A stretch of DNA of 64,000 nt, from contig NZ_JBGCCN010000003.1 in assembly GCF_041261225.1 (NCBI RefSeq), positions 151,785 to 215,784 of the forward strand, in the 5' to 3' direction. The notes beneath the pieces are model-generated. The model did no database searches. It saw nothing but the letters and a program-made list of their open reading frames with translations, and was not told the DNA's origin. Positions 19,313 through 27,959 of the stretch are shown here, piece after piece. The stretch's first letter is position 1. Every line of letters starts with the position of its first letter. A program made the translations under genes and the position numbers. Source of the stretch: Streptomyces sp. V4I8 (lineage in GTDB: Bacteria; Actinomycetota; Actinomycetes; Streptomycetales; Streptomycetaceae).

Positions 19313-20132
19313 CGAGTGTCAGGGTAGCTGACATCTGTTCGTAGGCGACGGGGCTGAGCTGTCCGTTCGCCGAGTGGCGGCGCCAGGTGTTGTACCGCGT
19401 CAGCCAGCGGAAGACGGTACGCCGGCAGGCGCCGGCCCCGTCGAAGCGCCGTGCTCCCTTGAGGATCTCCCGTTTCAGAGACGCGTGGAAGGACTCGCAG
19501 GCGGCGTTGTCCGCACTCGTCCCGACGGCACCCATGGACTGGGTGACTCCCAACTCCCGGCAGAGGCCGGCGAATTCACGGGATCCGTACTGCGCCCCGT
19601 GATCGCTGTGGAAGATGGCGCCGTCGAGGCTGCCACGGGTGGCGGCGGCCATCTTCAGCGCGTCGGCAACGAGGTCGGTGCGCATGTGATCGGCGATCGA
19701 CCAGGCCGCCACCCGGCGTGAGGAGCAGTCCAGGACCGTAGCGAGATAGAGGTGCTCGCCGTCTCCGACGGGGAGATACGTTATGTCGCCCATGTACTTC
19801 AGGTTCGGCGCGGCAGCGGTGAAGTCCCTCTTGAACAGGTCCGGCACCGGCGTCTGCGACGGCTCGGGGATGGTGGTGCGTATGCGCTTGCGCAGGTGGA
19901 AGCCGGTGATGCGGAACTTGCGCATGACGCGGGCGACCCTCTTCTCGTTGATGTGCATGCCGTGGGTGTCGCGGAGCTCGGCGGTGATGCGTGGGGCGCC
20001 GTAGGCGCCGTCCGAGTCCGTGTGCACGGCCCGGATCCTGTCGGCCAGGACCTGGTCGTCCCGCTCGCGCTGGGCACGGGCCTCACGCGAAGAGCGCCAC
20101 TTGTAGTAGCTGGAGCGGACGACGTCCAGCAC
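19310..20132 (-). pseudogene. IS3-A transposase OrfB, last residues replaced by the IS630-1 insertion
   Basis: rve/DDE integrase: YMGDITYLPVGDGEHLYLAT, AIFHSDHGAQYGS, DNAACESFHASLK. In IS3-B the protein ends ATLTLAA. Here, after ATLTL, the frame runs on into the IS630 element and is in frame with its OrfA, giving one open frame of 458 codons from 20132 to 18756. The start shown is GTG 20132. The segment before it, normally joined to OrfA, is out of frame in both IS3 copies. Confidence 0.8.
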
Positions 20133-20195
20133 GTGGCAGAGCCGCTTGACCTCGAAGGTCTCGCGATGGTCCTCGAAGGTACTGGAAGCGGCTCG

Positions 20196-20519
20196 TCACC
20201 AGCTCATCTCGGAGGCGAAAAACTTCGTGGCCTTGCGCAGGATGTCGCGCTCCTGGGCGAGCGTCGCATTCTCCTTGCGCACCGTCTTCAGCTCCGTGCG
20301 CAGGGCCGCTAACTCGGCCTCCAGCTCTTCCTTCGTGGCCTTGCTCACCGGGGTGTCCTTCATGTTCTTCGTGGTGCTGCCGCCGCGGGCGCGGTCGGCG
20401 CGGATCCAGTTCCGCAGCGTCTCCGGGTTGATCCCCAGATCGCGGGCGGCCTGCACGATCGTGAGGTCGGGGTCCGAGTGGTACAGCGCGACGGCGTCGG
20501 CCTTGAACTCGGGCGAATA
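20196..20519 (-). pseudogene. IS3-A transposase OrfA, start removed by IS630-2
   Basis: The HTH (LTIVQAARDLGINPETLRNW) and leucine-zipper part (KEELEAELAALRTELKTVRK) match OrfA of IS3-B. The first codons (MVMKVYSP region) are separated from it by the IS630-2 insertion, which sits between TA duplicates at 20518-20519 and 21693-21694. Confidence 0.85.
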
Positions 20520-21616
20520 CTGACCTCAGCGCGTCGGGGTGATGGTGGTGGGAGGTCGAGGGCGAGCCCGGTCCCGGCGAGGAAGCCGTCGAGGAGGTCG
20601 GGGCGGTACTGCAGCCGTTTGAGTCGGTTGCGCACGAGTGTGGCAAGGCGGTCGAGGGCGACGCTGGAGAGGTTGGCGAGGCTGCGTTTGACGTGGGCCC
20701 ACAGGTACTCGACCGCGTTCAGCTCGGGTGCGTACGCGGGAAGGATGAACACGGTCAGCCAGTCGCGCGCGTCGATCAGGTCGCGCATCGTGTGGGATAC
20801 GTGGGTGTTCAGCCGGTCCCATACGAGCACGATGGGCGCCTTGACCAGCTGATGCATCCCGTCGATCAGGCGGATGTAGTCGTCCTCGGACAGGCTGCGG
20901 CGTTCGCCCTTGCGCCCGGTGTGCAGCCGCAGCCGGTGGCACAGCCGGGTCCGTGAACCGGGACGCATCGCGATCAGCCCGGCGACGGAGACTCTTGCCC
21001 GAGCGGCGGCCGCTGACCCTCACGACCGGGGTGATGCCCCGCCTGCCCCAGGTGCGGCCCTTCGGCGGCCTGCGGGTGAACCCGGCCTCGTCCTCGAAGC
21101 AGATGAAGCCGTCGCAGGCCGCACGGGCGCTTTTACCTCCGCCCAGGTCGCCTCCTTCCACGCGGTGACGGCCTGCTCGTCGCGTTCCGCGGCCCGCCGT
21201 GCGGGGACCTGCGGGGTGAACCCGAGGCGGCGCATGAGACGAGTGGCGCCCGAGACACTGTAGGAGACGTGGAACTCCCTGCCGATCAGCGTCGCCACCC
21301 GCGCACCGGTCCAGACCTGGTCCTGGTCCCAGCCGTGCGCCGCCGGCCCCTCCTCCAGGCAGGAGGCCAGCTTCTGAAGGCACCGCGCCGACAGTTTGCA
21401 GCGCTGCCCGCTCGCACCCCGCGAGGCGAGCGCTCTCACCCCACCCCGCTTCCACACCAGGTGCCACTGGTAGGCCGACTTGGAGCTCACTCGCAGCCTG
21501 CGGGCGACCTCCGGCGGCTTGATCCCCTCGGCGAACAACCCCGCGGCCTCCAGCCGCACCGCCTCGCGGCGCTGACGGCCCTTCGCCGTCAGCCCGCCCC
21601 CATCCGCATAGCGCAT
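20520..21616 (-). pseudogene. IS630-family transposase with two frameshifts
   Basis: From about 21616 the frame carries the HTH part (GLFAEGIKPPEVARRLRVSS, then WKRGGVRALASRG). At GGTAAAAGCG (about 21130) the match moves to another frame with the first DDE Asp (CFEDEAGFTRRPPKGRTWG). At about 20985 it moves again to a frame with VLVWDRLNTHVSHTM and PAYAPELNAVEYLWAHVK. All three catalytic regions exist, but not in one frame. No canonical slippery heptamer was seen at either switch, so this copy is likely dead. Confidence 0.75.
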
Positions 21617-21692
21617 ACCTATGACATAGCGCGCAAATGACGACCAGTCAGCCCCGGCAAGTAGACCAACCACCTCGAAGCGCTCAGGTCAG
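20520..21692 (-). mobile_element. IS630-family element 2 with TA duplication and broken transposase
   Basis: Terminal repeats CTGACCTCAGCGCGTCG (from 20520) and CTGACCTGAGCGCTTCG (complement, ending 21692). TA is duplicated on both sides, the hallmark of IS630/Tc1. Comparison with IS3-B confirms that removing the element and one TA restores the OrfA start. Confidence 0.9.
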
Positions 21693-22642
21693 TAAACCTT
21701 CATCACCATAAGTGGTCCCTCCTGCCAGCCCCTCACCGGGGCCGATCGAAGGTGTCCACCACTGCGGGGGAAGTGCCGAGGCTTACCGCGCGAACGCTTT
21801 GTTCGACGCCCATCGTGAAGATCCGGAGGGTTATTCACGGGCTTGGTTTCTTGATCAGCAAGACGGCCCTGCTCGGTAGCCTGGCGTTTGCGACGACGTC
21901 AGTTTTCCACCGGGGCAGGGCCGTTGAGCTGGAACGTTACGACAGGGCTGGAAGCGGATCAACTGGAGGCCTTGGTGGTCCGGGTCCACACGATGCTGGT
22001 GGAGGACCCCGATCCGCCCGTGGTGCCGGGACGGATGTGGGCGCTGGGCCTGTACAAGTCCGTGGTCCTGGTGTTGTTCCTGCTGCGGCAGAACCCCGTC
22101 CAGCAAGCGGCGGCGGAACTGTTCCACATCTCCCAGGCCACCGTCTCGCGCCGGTGGACCACGCTGCTCCCGGTGGTGGAGACGGCCCTGGCCGAGCATG
22201 TGCCCGACCCCGCCGACGCCTCACACGGCAGGATCGTCCTGGCCGACGGGACCCTGGTCACCACGTGGGACTGGGCGAGCGAGGGCACCACGATGTTCTC
22301 CGGCAAGCATCGTGACACAGGCTTCAACCTGCAGGTCGCCGCCACTCTCAGCGGGGACCTGCTCGCCGTCTCCGCGCCGGTACCCGGCAGTCGGCACGAC
22401 ATGTACGCCTGGTGCCAGTCCCACTTTCCCAAAGCCTTCGCCGACCGGGAGAGCATGGGGGATCTGGGCTATGTCGGCTCCGGCATGCTCACCGCCTGTC
22501 CGCGTACACCCTCATCTCCATAGCGGCGTACACCCTCACGTCCAGAGCTCTCGGCGCGTCGTAGAGACGTTCGAGGCAAGGGGCGATCACCCTTCGGTTC
22601 GTCAGCGGCCGAGCAGACGAGTCCGAAGGGTGACCGCTTCTT

Positions 22643-24034
22643 ATGATCCTGGATCCGGAGGAATGGATGGACTTACGTAGGTTCCGTGCCCTGCATCAGG
22701 CGGGCGTGAGTATCAGCGCGATAGCCCGGGAGACCGGGCATGACTGGCGGACGGTGAAGAAGTACCTGGCCGCCGAGGGGGCGGTGGTGCCGGCGGCGCC
22801 GTCGCGCAAGGGCACCCAGCCCCGCAAGATAGCGAAGCTGGCGCCGGTGGTGGATGCTTGGCTGCGGGTCGACATCAAGTTGAAGGCCGCGGTGATCCAC
22901 GAGCGGCTGGTCGATCAATACGGCTTCGAGGGGCACTACCAGCGGGTGAAGATGTATGTCGCCGAGGCCAGGCCCCGTATCCGGGTCGAACTCGGTCTGG
23001 ACGAAGGCCAGTTGTTCGGACTGCACCGCCGGTTCGAGGTCGTGCCCGGGGGCCAGGCCCAGGTCGACTGGGGTGATGAGGGCGGCATCCTCGCGCATGC
23101 CGGCATCGCCAAGGTGTACTCGTTTCACATGGTCCTGTCCTATGCGCGGGACCCGTTTTGCTGCTTCACCACGTCGCAGGACCTGGCGACGTTCTTCGAC
23201 TGCCACCGCCGCGCGTTCGAGCACTTCGGCGGTACTCCGGCCACGGTGGTCTACGACCGGACGAAGACCGTGGTCAAGCGGCATGTTGGGCCGGGCAAGG
23301 CGGTGCCGTTGCATCCCGAGGCGGTCGCGTTCGCCTCGTCCTACGGCTTCGACATCGACGTCCTGGCGGCCTATCGGCCCCAGGGGAAGGGACGCGTCGA
23401 AAGGCAGGTCGACATTGTCCGTGATCACGTCCTGGCGGGCCGGTCCTTCGGCTCCGTCGCGGAGATGGACGCGGCGTTCATGGCCTGGGCGCCGATCCGA
23501 CGTCGGCAGGTCCACCGCACCCACAGTGAGGTGATCGGTGAGCGGGCCGTGAAGGACCGGGCCGCTCTGATCCCGCTGCCCGGGCATCCCTACCGGGTGG
23601 TCGAGCGGCACCTGCGCAGGGCCGGCAAGGACTGCCTGGTCTCCTTCGAGGGCAGCCTCTACTCGGTGCCCGCCCGCGGTATCCGTCCTGGTCAGCAGGT
23701 TGAAGTCCGGGTCGCGCAGGCCGAGATCGCCATCCACCACCTCGATGAGGCCGCGGGCAGCGACAGCCTGCTCGCGCTCCATCAGCGGGCGGACGTGCGG
23801 GGCAGCTGGGTGGTCGATGAGGCCCACTGGGATGGCCTCGCGGACGGCCACACCCGCAGCGTCACCACCGCCGACGAGCCCGACCAGCAAGACCGCCCGG
23901 ACGTCACTAGGTCTGAATCCGGCTCCCTGGACGCCCTGCTGGCCCGCACCGCGGTCGCCCGCATCCCCGTCTCCCGCCGCCCGCTGGCCGACTACGACCT
24001 CGCCGCCGGCCTGACGATGCCCGGAGTGAACTGA
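22643..24034 (+). CDS. istA: IS21-family transposase IstA
   Basis: 463 aa. HTH near the N-terminus (FRALHQAGVSISAIARETG, WRTVKKYLA). The rve/DDE core has VDWGDEGGILAHAG, the second Asp in TVVYDRTKTVV and the Glu in YRPQGKGRVERQVD. A C-terminal beta-barrel follows (VSFEGSLYSVPARGIRPG). The stop overlaps istB (TGATG), as usual for istAB. It appears complete. Confidence 0.95.
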   Translation: MILDPEEWMDLRRFRALHQAGVSISAIARETGHDWRTVKKYLAAEGAVVPAAPSRKGTQPRKIAKLAPVVDAWLRVDIKLKAAVIHERLVDQYGFEGHYQRVKMYVAEARPRIRVELGLDEGQLFGLHRRFEVVPGGQAQVDWGDEGGILAHAGIAKVYSFHMVLSYARDPFCCFTTSQDLATFFDCHRRAFEHFGGTPATVVYDRTKTVVKRHVGPGKAVPLHPEAVAFASSYGFDIDVLAAYRPQGKGRVERQVDIVRDHVLAGRSFGSVAEMDAAFMAWAPIRRRQVHRTHSEVIGERAVKDRAALIPLPGHPYRVVERHLRRAGKDCLVSFEGSLYSVPARGIRPGQQVEVRVAQAEIAIHHLDEAAGSDSLLALHQRADVRGSWVVDEAHWDGLADGHTRSVTTADEPDQQDRPDVTRSESGSLDALLARTAVARIPVSRRPLADYDLAAGLTMPGVN

Positions 24035-24855
24035 TGAGTGACCTGATCACCGCACGGATCCGCAAGCACGCCGACAAGCTGAACCTGCCCCACCTCGCGG
24101 CCAGTCTCGAGCAGCTGGCCGCCCGCGCCGACCTCGACAAGATGGGCTACCTCGACTTCCTCGATCTCGTCCTGGAAGAAGAGACCGGCGTCCGCGACGG
24201 ACGGCGCTTTCGCACCGCCCTGCGTCTGTCGAAGCTGCCGCACCACAAGACCCTGGATGACTTCGACTTCGCCTTCCAGCCCGACCTCGACGTCCGCAAG
24301 GTCAAGGACCTCGCTGCCCTCTCCTTCGTCGAGGCCAAGGCCAACGCGGCCTTCATGGGTCCGCCCGGAGTAGGCAAGACACACCTCGCGGTGGGACTCG
24401 CGATAGCGGCCTGCAAGGCCGGCTTCTCCGTCTACTTCACCTCGCTGGACGACATGGTCCGCCAGCTCAAGGAAGCAGAGGCCCAGGGGCGTCTCGCGGC
24501 CAAGATGCGTACCTACCTCAAGCCCCACGTCCTGGTGGTCGATGAGGTCGGCTATCTGCCCCTGGACCGGGCCGAGGCGAACCTCGTGTTCCAGCTGGTC
24601 TCGAAAAGGTATGAGACCGGCTCGATCTTGCTGACCTCGAACAAATCGTTCAGCGAGTGGGGCCAGGTGTTCGGCGACGAGGTCTTGGCCACCGCCATCC
24701 TCGACCGGCTCCTCCACCACTGTGAGGTCATTTCGATCAACGGCCCGAGCTTCAGGCTCAAGAACCGATTCACCACTATCGAAGGAGATGACACCGTGGC
24801 ATGGAGGCTTATTCACGGGGTCACCAGCCGTTCTTGTAGAAGGCGAGGGCGGTGA
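24034..24855 (+). CDS. istB: IS21-family helper ATPase IstB, C-terminus extended by IS5-2
   Basis: AAA+ ATPase with Walker A GPPGVGKTH and Walker B VLVVDEVGYLPL, then LTSNKSFSEWG. It assembles on DNA and directs IstA to the target. The native stop was TGA right after DDTVA (GCATGA before the insertion). IS5-2 was inserted at this stop with an ATG duplication (24801-24803), so the frame now runs 18 codons into IS5-2 (WRLIHGVTSRS...) before stopping at 24855. The enzyme core is intact. Confidence 0.92.
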   Translation: MSDLITARIRKHADKLNLPHLAASLEQLAARADLDKMGYLDFLDLVLEEETGVRDGRRFRTALRLSKLPHHKTLDDFDFAFQPDLDVRKVKDLAALSFVEAKANAAFMGPPGVGKTHLAVGLAIAACKAGFSVYFTSLDDMVRQLKEAEAQGRLAAKMRTYLKPHVLVVDEVGYLPLDRAEANLVFQLVSKRYETGSILLTSNKSFSEWGQVFGDEVLATAILDRLLHHCEVISINGPSFRLKNRFTTIEGDDTVAWRLIHGVTSRSCRRRGR

Positions 24856-25698
24856 CGGTCTTGGCGACGAGGGGGAACCGGGTGAGAGGGCCGCGATAGC
24901 GAGTGGCGAGGACCTTCCAGTCCTTCAGATGTGCGATCGCTCGTTCGACGGCGGCGCGGAGCTTGCCGATGCTCTGGTTGAACACTTTGTCTTTGACGGG
25001 GCGTTCCTGACCGGGTGGCTTGCGGCGGGCGGTGAGCATGCCGGAGCCGGCATAGCCCAGATCCCCCATGCTCTCCCGGTCGGCGAAGGCTTTGGGAAAG
25101 TGGGACTGGCGCCAGGCGTACATGTCGTGCCGACTGCCGGGTACCGGCGCGGAGACGGCGAGCAGGTCCCCGCTGAGAGTGGCGGCGACCTGCAGGTTGA
25201 AGCCTGTGTCACGATGCTTGCCGGAGAACATCGTGGTGCCCTCGCTCGCCCAGTCCCACGTGGTGACCAGGGTCCCGTCGGCCAGGACGATCCTGCCGTG
25301 TGAGGCGTCGGCGGGGTCGGGCACATGCTCGGCCAGGGCCGTCTCCACCACCGGGAGCAGCGTGGTCCACCGGCGCGAGACGGTGGCCTGGGAGATGTGG
25401 AACAGTTCCGCCGCCGCTTGCTGGACGGGGTTCTGCCGCAGCAGGAACAACACCAGGACCACGGACTTGTACAGGCCCAGCGCCCACATCCGTCCCGGCA
25501 CCACGGGCGGATCGGGGTCCTCCACCAGCATCGTGTGGACCCGGACCACCAAGGCCTCCAGTTGATCCGCTTCCAGCCCTGTCGTAACGTTCCAGCTCAA
25601 CGGCCCTGCCCCGGTGGAAAACTGACGTCGTCGCAAACGCCAGGCTACCGAGCAGGGCCGTCTTGCTGATCAAGAAACCAAGCCCGTGAATAACCCTC
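24804..25698 (-). mobile_element. IS5-family element 2, complete, ATG duplication
   Basis: 895 bp with ends GAGGCTTATTCACGGG and GAGGGTTATTCACGGG (complement). ATG is duplicated at 24801-24803 and 25699-25701. It is inserted at the stop codon of istB. It is the same element type as IS5-1, in opposite orientation. Confidence 0.92.
24821..25636 (-). CDS. IS5-family transposase (IS5-2)
   Basis: 271 aa if TTG 25636 is used; a second TTG at 25600 (SWNVTTGLEAD) matches the start of the related IS5-3 protein. Domains: N-terminal helices with an HTH (ISQATVSRRWTTL), DDE_Tnp_4-type core with DGTLVTTWDW, KHRDTGFNLQVAAT, FADRESMGDLGYAGSG, and ERAIAHLKDWKVLATRYRG. It is full length and probably active. 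Confidence 0.92.
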   Translation of the reverse strand: MRRRQFSTGAGPLSWNVTTGLEADQLEALVVRVHTMLVEDPDPPVVPGRMWALGLYKSVVLVLFLLRQNPVQQAAAELFHISQATVSRRWTTLLPVVETALAEHVPDPADASHGRIVLADGTLVTTWDWASEGTTMFSGKHRDTGFNLQVAATLSGDLLAVSAPVPGSRHDMYAWRQSHFPKAFADRESMGDLGYAGSGMLTARRKPPGQERPVKDKVFNQSIGKLRAAVERAIAHLKDWKVLATRYRGPLTRFPLVAKTVTALAFYKNGW

Positions 25699-25998
25699 AT
25701 GATCCCGATGCCGACCTCTGGACGTGAGGTCGTACGCGCTTCTGTAGTTGAGGTCGTACGCGGACACCGCCCGCCGCAAGCCACCCGGTCAGGAACGCCC
25801 CGTCAAAGACAAGGTGTTCAACCAGAGCATCGGCAAGCTCCGCGCCGCCGTCGAACGAGCGATCGCACATCTGAAGGACTGGAAGGTCCTCGCCACTCGC
25901 TATCGCGGCCCTCTCACCCGGTTCCCCCTCGTCGCCAAGACCGTCACCGCCCTCGCCTTCTACAAGAACGGCTGGTGACCCCGTGAATAAGCCTCCCG

Positions 25999-26691
25999 GA
26001 GTTCGGCTACCGTTTCCTGGCCGATGAGGCCCGCGTAACGGGGGCGGTCATGGCCGACCGGACCGCGTGGCGGATCTGCCGGGACAACCGCTGGTGGAGC
26101 GTATTCGGGAAAAGGCGCGGCAGGACCAAGAAGGCCGGTCCGCCGGTGCACGACGACCTGGTCCGCCGTGACTTCACTGCGGATGGCCCCAACCGCCTGT
26201 GGCTCTCCGACATCACCGAACACGCCACCGGTGAAGGAAAGTTGTATCTCTGTGCGATCAAGGACGTCTTCAGCAAGAGGATCGTCGGCTACTCCATCGA
26301 CGCGCGGATGAAGTCTCGCCTCGCCGTAACCGCCCTGAACAACGCTGTTGCCCGGCGTGGACACGTTGCCGGGTGCATTCTGCACACCGATCGCGGGTCG
26401 CAGTGCCGGTCACGGAAATTCGTCCGGGCGCTCGACGGCCACGGGATGGCCGGATCGATAGGAAGGGTCGGGGCGGCAGGCGACAACGCGGCCATGGAGT
26501 CCTTCTTCAGCCTGCTGCAGAAGAACGTCCTCGACCGCCGTTCGTGGGCCACCCGTCAGGAACTGCGGATCGCCATCGTGACCTGGATCGAGAGGACCTA
26601 CCACCGACGCCGCCGACAAGCCTCACTCGGCTGGCTGACCCCCGTCGAATTCGAAACCGTCATGACCACGCAGGCCCTCCAGGCCGCGTGA
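25999..26691 (+). pseudogene. IS3-C transposase OrfB, main part after the IS5-1 insertion
   Basis: Contains the rve core with all three catalytic positions: LWLSDITEHATGEGKLYLC, CILHTDRGSQCRSR, DNAAMESFFSLLQKN, then the C-terminal RRRRQASLGWLTPVEFE. The N-terminal piece lies at 21778-21825. Joining the two over one CCG restores a continuous IS3 OrfB. OrfA and the 5' end are missing. Confidence 0.85.
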
Positions 26692-26914
26692 TCAAACCTG
26701 TCACCCACCCCTGCAGCAGACCCGTTCGTGGCCGCGGGGCTGGTGACCTGTCCCGAGCCTGACGGACTCGGACCCACGTAGGGGTCGAGCAACTCCGCAA
26801 GGAAGAGGAAGTGTCGAGCAAGCCCTGGGAGTATTCGCCCGGATTGCGGGCCGAGGTCGTCAATGAGGTGCCCGAAGTTCCCGGACAGGAACCCAATAGG
26901 GTTGCCTTGAACAG
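26692..26914. other. Short spacer between IS3-C and IS5-3
   Basis: About 220 bp. It includes the IS3-C end near 26715. A plus-strand stretch from 26811 reads KPWEYSPGLRAEVVNEV, faintly like an IS3 OrfA start, but too short to call. Confidence 0.35.
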
Positions 26915-27821
26915 GAGGCCTATTCACGGGGTTTCACCAGCCCTTTTTGTAGAAGGTGAGGGCGGTGACGGTTTTGGCGACGAGGGGGAACTTGGCCAGG
27001 GGGCCGCGGTAGCGGGTCGCGAGGATCTTCCAGTCCTTCAGGTGTGCGATCGCTCGCTCAATGGCGGCGCGGAGGCTGCTGATGCTCCGGTTGTAGATCT
27101 TGGCGCCAGTGGGGCGTTGCTGACCAGGTGGTTTGCGTCTCGCGGTGAGCATGCCGGAACCCACGTACCCAAGATCGCCCATGCTCTGCCGTTCTGCGAA
27201 GGTCTCCGGGAAGTGGGACTGGCGCCAGGCGTACATGTCGTGGCGGGAGCCCGGGACAGGCTCGGACACCGCGAGCAGGTCTCCGGACAGCGTGGCGGCG
27301 ATCTGCAGGTTGAAGCCGGTGTCGCGGTGCTTGCCGGAGAACATAGCGGTGCCTTCGCTCGCCCAGTCCCACGTGGTGACCAGGGTGCCGTCGATGAGCA
27401 CGATCCGGCCGGCTGAGGCTTCCACAGGATCAGGGACATGCCCGGCGAGGGCCTTCTCCACCACCGGAAGCAGCCCCGTCCACCGCCGGGAAACAGTGGC
27501 CTGGCTGACACCGAACAGTTCCGCCGCCGCTTCCTGGACGGGGTTCTGCCGCAGGAGGAACAGCACCAGGACCACCGACCGGTACAGGCCCAGCGACCAC
27601 ATCCGCGCCGGAGACACCGCAGGATCCGGGTCCTCCACGAGCGCCTGATGGACCCGCACCACCAGCCCGTCCAGTTGATCCTTGTCTAACCCTGCCGTAA
27701 CGTTCCAGCTCAACGGCCCTGCCCCGGTTCACTTCTGACGTTTTCGCAGACATCAGACTACCGAGCAGGGCCGTCCTGATGATCAAGAAATCCGGGCCGC
27801 ACCACCCCGTGAATAAGCCTC
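26915..27821 (-). mobile_element. IS5-family element 3, complete, CAG duplication
   Basis: 907 bp, ends GAGGCCTATTCACGGGG and GAATAAGCCTC. CAG is duplicated at 26912-26914 and 27822-27824. It appears identical to IS5-4 at 33624-34530. Confidence 0.92.
26934..27713 (-). CDS. IS5-family transposase (IS5-3)
   Basis: 259 aa from TTG 27713. Same family as the IS5-1/2 protein, with clear divergence. HTH FGVSQATVSRRWTGLLP; core LIDGTLVTTWDWASEG, HRDTGFNLQIAAT; C-terminal IERAIAHLKDWKILATRYRG. Length is typical. It appears complete and identical to the IS5-4 product. Confidence 0.92.
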   Translation of the reverse strand: MSWNVTAGLDKDQLDGLVVRVHQALVEDPDPAVSPARMWSLGLYRSVVLVLFLLRQNPVQEAAAELFGVSQATVSRRWTGLLPVVEKALAGHVPDPVEASAGRIVLIDGTLVTTWDWASEGTAMFSGKHRDTGFNLQIAATLSGDLLAVSEPVPGSRHDMYAWRQSHFPETFAERQSMGDLGYVGSGMLTARRKPPGQQRPTGAKIYNRSISSLRAAIERAIAHLKDWKILATRYRGPLAKFPLVAKTVTALTFYKKGW

Positions 27822-27959
27822 CAGGAAAGGAGGAAGTGAGAGCGTGGTGGTGAACCGCTCTGTAGCTCGATGAGCTGCGGTTTTCTCGGCGCTGTGGTGT
27901 GTGGGCGGCGTTTGTGGGGCAGCCAGCCGGCAGTCGAGTGGGTTGTGGAGGTGCGGTTC

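Larger units (their letters stand above)
18023..21777 (-). mobile_element. IS3-family element A, interrupted by two IS630-family elements
   Basis: Minus-strand IS3 whose 27-bp imperfect terminal repeats can be read at 18023-18049 and 21751-21777; both end GGACACC. It is nearly identical to IS3-B (31522-32853), which gives the uninterrupted reference. IS630-1 (18073-19312) is inserted near the OrfB stop. IS630-2 (20520-21692) is inserted in the OrfA start. Confidence 0.85.
22497..25766 (+). mobile_element. IS21-family element with istA/istB, carrying IS5-2; CCGCC duplication
   Basis: Both ends start TGTCCGCGTAC and contain internal repeats: GCGTACACCCTCA twice at the left, GCGTACGACCTCA twice at the right, each ending ACGTCCAGAG. 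Multiple terminal repeats like this are typical for IS21. The target duplication is CCGCC. IS5-2 occupies 24804-25698 at the end of istB. Without it the element is about 2.37 kb. Confidence 0.9.
21888..25978 (+). pseudogene. IS5-family transposase of IS5-1, split by IS21
   Basis: The N-terminal part (21888-22496) has the HARBI1-like helices (LFHISQATVSRRWTTLLP) and the catalytic Asp region LADGTLVTTWDWASEG, then KHRDTGFNLQV. The C-terminal part (25772-25978) has AVERAIAHLKDWKVLATRYRG with the last catalytic Glu. The closely similar uninterrupted protein is encoded at 24821-25636. Confidence 0.9.
21826..25995 (+). mobile_element. IS5-family element 1, split by IS21; CCG duplication
   Basis: Ends GAGGGTTATTCACGGG (21826) and CCCGTGAATAAGCCTC (to 25995). 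CCG is duplicated (21823-21825 and 25996-25998). The internal part is interrupted from 22497 to 25766 by an IS21 element flanked by CCGCC (22492-22496 and 25767-25771). Without IS21 the element would be close to 895 bp, like IS5-2. Confidence 0.9.
21778..26720 (+). mobile_element. IS3-family element C, 5' end lost to IS3-A and body split by IS5-1
   Basis: Only OrfB and the 3' end remain. The first 48 bp (21778-21825) encode EAYRANALFDAHREDP, and the frame resumes after IS5-1 at 25999 with EFGYRFLADEARVTG. The 3' end is near 26715-26720 (CACCCACCCCTGCAGCAGAC). It belongs to a different IS3 subgroup from IS3-A/B. Confidence 0.75.

Noticed and set aside
27870..27959. Upstream extension of the coiled-coil gene to 27870
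   Set aside because: The extra 30 codons are Cys/Gly/Trp-rich with no SD; ATG 27960 has a clear GGAGG.
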